64,000 nucleotides of DNA from Arthrobacter alpinus (lineage in GTDB: Bacteria; Actinomycetota; Actinomycetes; Actinomycetales; Micrococcaceae). The notes beneath the pieces are model-generated. The model was not told the DNA's origin and did not search any database. It saw only the letters and a list, made by a program, of their open reading frames with translations. Positions 60,431-64,000 of the stretch are shown in pieces (position 1 is the stretch's first letter; each line of letters starts with the position of its first letter). Made by a program: the position numbers and the translations under genes. The stretch is from the NCBI RefSeq assembly GCF_900105965.1, contig NZ_FNTV01000001.1:1426001-1490000 (forward strand), given 5' to 3'.

Positions 60431-62074
60431 TTATGCATGCTCGGCCATGCTGTTGAAATCTTCGCTGGCGTACAGTTCTCGCCCCAGATGGACCGTCTGA
60501 AGGCAGCGGGGATCGTTGTCACCATCAAGCGCAGGCAACAGCGGCGTCCTGGCACGGGGGTCGGTTGACCATGACTGCACCCTTTCATCGGCGACCTGAA
60601 CCATGAGCTGTTCCACATCCCAAATGGCGAAACTGGCCGGCGCACCCGGAGCCAACTGACCGTGGAAGGGGTTCTCGGACTTGGCGGCGCGCCAACCGGC
60701 GCGGGTATGGGCAATGAACGCTGCACGCGCGGAAATCCGTGAGGATTCTTCATGGTGGTTCAACGCGGCACGCACACTGGCCCAGGGGTTCAGGGGCGTG
60801 ACGGGAGCGTCAGAACCGAAGAACGCTGGAACACCGGCGCCATAGAATCGCGCCAGCGGATTTAGCGCAAGCGCGCGCTGTACACCCAATCGTTGGGCAT
60901 ACATTCCGGAGCTTCCACCCCATGCGGCATCAAAGGCTGGCTGCACAGAAACCCCAACGGCGTGGTGGGCCAGAGCCGCAAGGGCCGCATCGTCCACCAT
61001 CTCGGCGTGTTCCAGCCGGTGCCCTGCCGCGCGAATCTTGTCTATGCCCACCATTTTGGTGGCTTCCTCAAGCCCGGCAACGGCAATGTCCATGCCGCCG
61101 TCACCAATGACATGGAAGCCGCCTGTCAGCCCCAATTCAGACGTGGCCGCCAGGTGCTTGACTACCTGCTCGACCGTCAGCTGTGCCTTGCCCCAAGTCT
61201 CTGGGGCGTCCGCGTAGGGCTGGCGGAGCAGTGCTGAGCGCGATCCCAGCGAACCATCAATGTTCAGGTCCCCGGCCAATCCCAGCACATCAACGCCAAG
61301 ACCAGCCAAGTGCGCCAGCACGTCGCGAGCCTCGTCGGCACTGCCAACCAGCTGCCCCCAGTATGGCAATACCTGAGGAAACGCCTGTCCCATGGACATG
61401 AGCTGGGCAAGGTCCTCCCCCGAACCAACATGCGGAGCACTCATCTCAGCCAAGGCCACATAGCCATTGGCCGCCGCATGTCGCAGGGCTCGCTCCTGTA
61501 CCGTGGCACGACGCTCCGGCGTAAGCGTGCGGGCCGCATCCCGGGCGGTTGTGTGCGCGACGCCGCTCACCAGGCCGTCACCGTCCCAACCAGGCATGGC
61601 TGCCAGCCCACAGCGCTGGGCCAGACTTGCCGAGACCAGAGCCGAATGTACGTCAACGCGGGCAAGATACACTTCACGCCCGCCGGCTGCTCGTTCCAAC
61701 TCAGCGGCACCGGGAAGGCGAGGGTCTTCCCATAGGGCGTTGTCCCACCCGTGGCCAAGAAGCAAGCCACCTGCGGCAAGACTCGCAGCCGCCAAGGCCA
61801 CGCTGTCCAGCATCGCCGTGGCGGAAGCCGCGCCGCCAAGGTCCAACGATTCCAGGGCAAGGCCGGTTTCGGTGACATGGACGTGCGAGTCCACAAATCC
61901 CGGAGCAACGAGGGCCCCACGCAGATCCACTTCACGCATGCGGGAGTCCAAGAGGGAGGTCGCCGCGTGTTCGGAGCCAACCCACGCAACTACATCACCG
62001 TCCACCAGCATGGCCGTCGCAAAGGGATCGGCGGCGCTGTAGACGGAGCCGTTTCGGTACATGGTTAATGACAT
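60431..62074 (-). CDS. Amidohydrolase family protein (YtcJ-like)
   Basis: 547 aa. Metal-dependent amidohydrolase: first motif APGFVDSHVHVTETG (H-x-H), FHVIGDGGMDIAV (His), GHRLEHAEMVDD (H), and FFGSDAPVTPLNPW (Asp). Such YtcJ-like enzymes hydrolyse amides or small imides; the substrate is unknown. ATG 62074 is preferred over ATG 62104 because AAAGGATTG precedes it. Gene order with ppm1 and the helicase is conserved. Confidence 0.88.
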   Translation of the reverse strand: MSLTMYRNGSVYSAADPFATAMLVDGDVVAWVGSEHAATSLLDSRMREVDLRGALVAPGFVDSHVHVTETGLALESLDLGGAASATAMLDSVALAAASLAAGGLLLGHGWDNALWEDPRLPGAAELERAAGGREVYLARVDVHSALVSASLAQRCGLAAMPGWDGDGLVSGVAHTTARDAARTLTPERRATVQERALRHAAANGYVALAEMSAPHVGSGEDLAQLMSMGQAFPQVLPYWGQLVGSADEARDVLAHLAGLGVDVLGLAGDLNIDGSLGSRSALLRQPYADAPETWGKAQLTVEQVVKHLAATSELGLTGGFHVIGDGGMDIAVAGLEEATKMVGIDKIRAAGHRLEHAEMVDDAALAALAHHAVGVSVQPAFDAAWGGSSGMYAQRLGVQRALALNPLARFYGAGVPAFFGSDAPVTPLNPWASVRAALNHHEESSRISARAAFIAHTRAGWRAAKSENPFHGQLAPGAPASFAIWDVEQLMVQVADERVQSWSTDPRARTPLLPALDGDNDPRCLQTVHLGRELYASEDFNSMAEHA

Positions 62075-62151
62075 GGGAAGAGTCAATCCTTTCAACAAAA
62101 ACATTCACAAAAACTTGGGACAGGCAGTGATCTGAAACCGCCGGAAAAGCG

Positions 62152-64000
62152 CTAGTCCACCACGGCCGTGTACGCCACAACTCCTCGCCGCACCAGATCC
62201 ATGGCCTGCCTGCAGACAGGTGAAAATCCAGCCGGTAGCGAGGGTACCTGGGAGAGCTGGCCTAGGAGGTCAATGACCTGTTTCGTCCAGCGGACAAAGT
62301 CACCGGCGGCCAGATCAGTTCCATGCAGTGAATCCTGCAGACTGCGACCCTTGGCCCACTTGTACATGGGCCACACCAATCCCAGTTCGGGCTCGCTGGT
62401 CAGGGGCAGTCTGTGGGATTCTTCGGCATCCTGCAGTCTGGACCACAGCACCACCACGTCCTCGACAGCCTGCTCCAGGCTCACGCTTGGCATCCGAGGT
62501 CGCGAACCCTCGGCGTCCCGCTTGGACTGGTAGACCAGCGAGGTGACAAAAGCGGCCAGCTCGGGTGCGTCGAGATCGGAGAAGGCGCCCTGTCGCAAAG
62601 CCAAGGCAATCAGCAGATCCTTTTCGCCGTACACACGACGCAGGCGCTGGCCATCCTCGCTGGGACGCAAGTTCCCGGCGTCGTCCGCCACCACGAATCC
62701 GTAGCCTGCCAGCAGGTCGATGACCCGGTCAAAGGTCCGCGCAATGGTGTTGGTGCGTGCTTGGATGGCGCGCACAATCCCATCGGTCTCCTTGCGCAGC
62801 TTCCACCATCGCTCGGACCAGCGCGCATGGTCCTCGCGTTCGCTGCAGCCATGGCAGGGGTGGGCGCGCAGGTTCCGGCGCAGGGTGGCGGTCGCCTCAT
62901 TCTCGCTCTCCGAGTCGGCATAGCCGAAGGCGGCAGAGCGATGTGGACGCTGTTGTGAGGGTTCATTCAGCTTCGCTTCCACGGCGGCCAACAGATTGCG
63001 TTTGTCCTTGGGAACCTTCGGGTTGAAACCCTTGGGGACGCGTACCTGTGCCAGTGCCTCCACGGGTCCGGAAAAATCGTGGATGCTCAATCGCCGGTAT
63101 TCCCTGTCGATGCCCAGAATCCCAGGGCGCGGTACCCGGGCATTTGCGTCGGCCTCAAGTACCACGGCGTATCCGGCGTTGCGCCCGCCCTGCACCATGA
63201 TGACGTCGCCCGGGCGAAGGCTGGCAACGGAATCAACCACGGAGTCCCTGCGTTGCTTCGCCTTCGACTTTGAGGCGCCGGATTCATGGTCAGAGAGTTC
63301 ACGGCGCAGCTTGGCGTACTCATTGAAATCGCCCAGATGACACGTCATTGACTTTTCATACCCGGCCAAGGACTCTTCCCTGGACCGGACTTGGCGCGCC
63401 AGGTCAACCACGGAACGGTCTGCCTGAAACTGGGCAAAGGAAGATTCGAGAATATCGCGGGTGCGAGCACGGCCAAATTGCGCCACGAGGTTGATGCTCA
63501 TGTTGTAGGTGGGGCGGAAACTGGAGTTGAGCGGATAGGTGCGCTTGGAGGCCAGACCTCCCACCGCTGCAGGGTCTGTGCCAGGCTGCCACAGCACGAC
63601 GGCGTGGCCTTCAACGTCGATCCCGCGACGTCCTGCACGGCCCGTCAGCTGGGTGTACTCCCCTGCAGTGATGCCCACGTGCGCTTCACCGTTGTACTTT
63701 TCCAGTTTCTCCAGGATGACCGTTCGGGCAGGCATGTTGATGCCGAGTGCGAGGGTTTCCGTGGCGAAAACTGCGCGCACCAGTCCATCGGCAAAGAGAT
63801 CCTCAACCACTTCCTTGAAGCTGGGCAACATTCCGGCATGGTGGGCCGCCAATCCGCGCAGCAGTCCGTCGCGCCACCCCCAGAAGCCGAGGACGTCCCT
63901 GTCGGAGTCGGGCAGCTCGGCGCACGCCGTGTCAACGCGACGGGCGATTTCGGCCTGTTCATCGGAAGAGGTGAGCCACAAGCCGGCGGCTGCGCATTGC
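62152..64000 (-). CDS. DEAD/DEAH-box helicase, HelY/Ski2-like (partial, 5' end beyond window)
   Basis: The gene enters from the right edge, giving about 615 C-terminal residues; the N-terminal helicase motifs lie outside. Seen: VRAVFATETLALGINMPARTVILEKLEKYNG (motif V), YTQLTGRAGRRGIDVEGHAVVLWQPG (motif VI), the rRNA-processing/DSHCT-like C-terminal region (LIALALRQGAFSDLDAPELAAFVTSLVYQ..., GDFVRWTKQVIDLLGQL) and a CHGCSEREDH cysteine/histidine stretch. Mtr4/Ski2-type helicases act in RNA processing and decay. The reading frame is open to 64000. Confidence 0.9.
   Translation of the reverse strand, partial: QCAAAGLWLTSSDEQAEIARRVDTACAELPDSDRDVLGFWGWRDGLLRGLAAHHAGMLPSFKEVVEDLFADGLVRAVFATETLALGINMPARTVILEKLEKYNGEAHVGITAGEYTQLTGRAGRRGIDVEGHAVVLWQPGTDPAAVGGLASKRTYPLNSSFRPTYNMSINLVAQFGRARTRDILESSFAQFQADRSVVDLARQVRSREESLAGYEKSMTCHLGDFNEYAKLRRELSDHESGASKSKAKQRRDSVVDSVASLRPGDVIMVQGGRNAGYAVVLEADANARVPRPGILGIDREYRRLSIHDFSGPVEALAQVRVPKGFNPKVPKDKRNLLAAVEAKLNEPSQQRPHRSAAFGYADSESENEATATLRRNLRAHPCHGCSEREDHARWSERWWKLRKETDGIVRAIQARTNTIARTFDRVIDLLAGYGFVVADDAGNLRPSEDGQRLRRVYGEKDLLIALALRQGAFSDLDAPELAAFVTSLVYQSKRDAEGSRPRMPSVSLEQAVEDVVVLWSRLQDAEESHRLPLTSEPELGLVWPMYKWAKGRSLQDSLHGTDLAAGDFVRWTKQVIDLLGQLSQVPSLPAGFSPVCRQAMDLVRRGVVAYTAVVD

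Noticed and set aside
1..64000. CRISPR arrays, tRNA, rRNA, prophage or insertion sequences
   Set aside because: No spaced direct repeats of 25-40 bases, no cloverleaf-like or rRNA sequence, no transposase or integrase reading frame, and no phage structural genes were seen.

Overview
The window reads as chromosomal DNA of a high-GC actinobacterium, most like an Arthrobacter-type Micrococcaceae. This rests on marker genes: RbpA, a mycothiol-dependent isomerase-type enzyme, polyprenol monophosphomannose synthase, a HelY-type helicase, Tat-dependent lipoproteins and many GTG/TTG starts. No rRNA, tRNA, CRISPR array, phage module or complete insertion sequence was seen. All calls are from reading motifs; no database search was possible.

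Layout. 1-3.8 kb: phosphonate uptake operon (phnC, a fused double phnE, phosphonate-associated alcohol dehydrogenase). 4-10.6 kb: a decaying stretch with a leader peptide and GNAT gene, a secreted beta-propeller gene broken by one base, a secreted-protein remnant, an intact metallo-beta-lactamase-fold hydrolase, then broken sfsA, YafY/WYL regulator and SnoaL-like genes. 10.8-18.2 kb: DUF1801 protein, M20 amidohydrolase, and a sugar ABC operon with a hydroxyacid dehydrogenase under a DeoR/LacI hybrid regulator. 18.2-26.8 kb: MFS exporter, DedA protein, metal ABC transporter with a DtxR/MntR-like operator, Lrp/LysE pair, DoxX-like protein, SGNH hydrolase, FMN reductase. 27.1-32.7 kb: sulfatase, sulfonate/sulfate-ester ABC transporter and ROK regulator. 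32.9-43.7 kb: trpF, membrane hydrolase, YceI, DUF1990, a methyltransferase/XRE pair, a GntR pair, Tat-exported phosphoesterase, isochorismatase-like hydrolase, AraC regulator. 43.7-48.7 kb: small accessory genes and two degenerate stretches, one holding a strong match to an actinobacterial dif site (47806-47833). 48.7-56.9 kb: short UvrA paralogue, acetyltransferases, phosphotransferase, deformylase, rRNA methyltransferase, YczE/MocR pair. 57-64 kb: housekeeping block (NfeD, SPFH protein, rbpA, ppm1, amidohydrolase, helicase; the helicase runs off the right end).

Themes. The dif-like site suggests the window lies at or near the replication terminus, which would fit the loose accessory gene content and clustered pseudogenes. 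Several regulator/target pairs have visible operators: YafY (AATACTTGAC-N7-GTCAAGTATT), DeoR/LacI hybrid (shared CTCTTGTTCATT), ROK (CTTTACATAAA and ATAGACTTT), XRE (TTGCGT-ATG-ACGCAA), MocR (CAATTCyACTAA repeat) and the metal ABC operon. About nine genes have a TAnnnT -10 element ending exactly seven bases before the start codon, suggesting leaderless transcripts.
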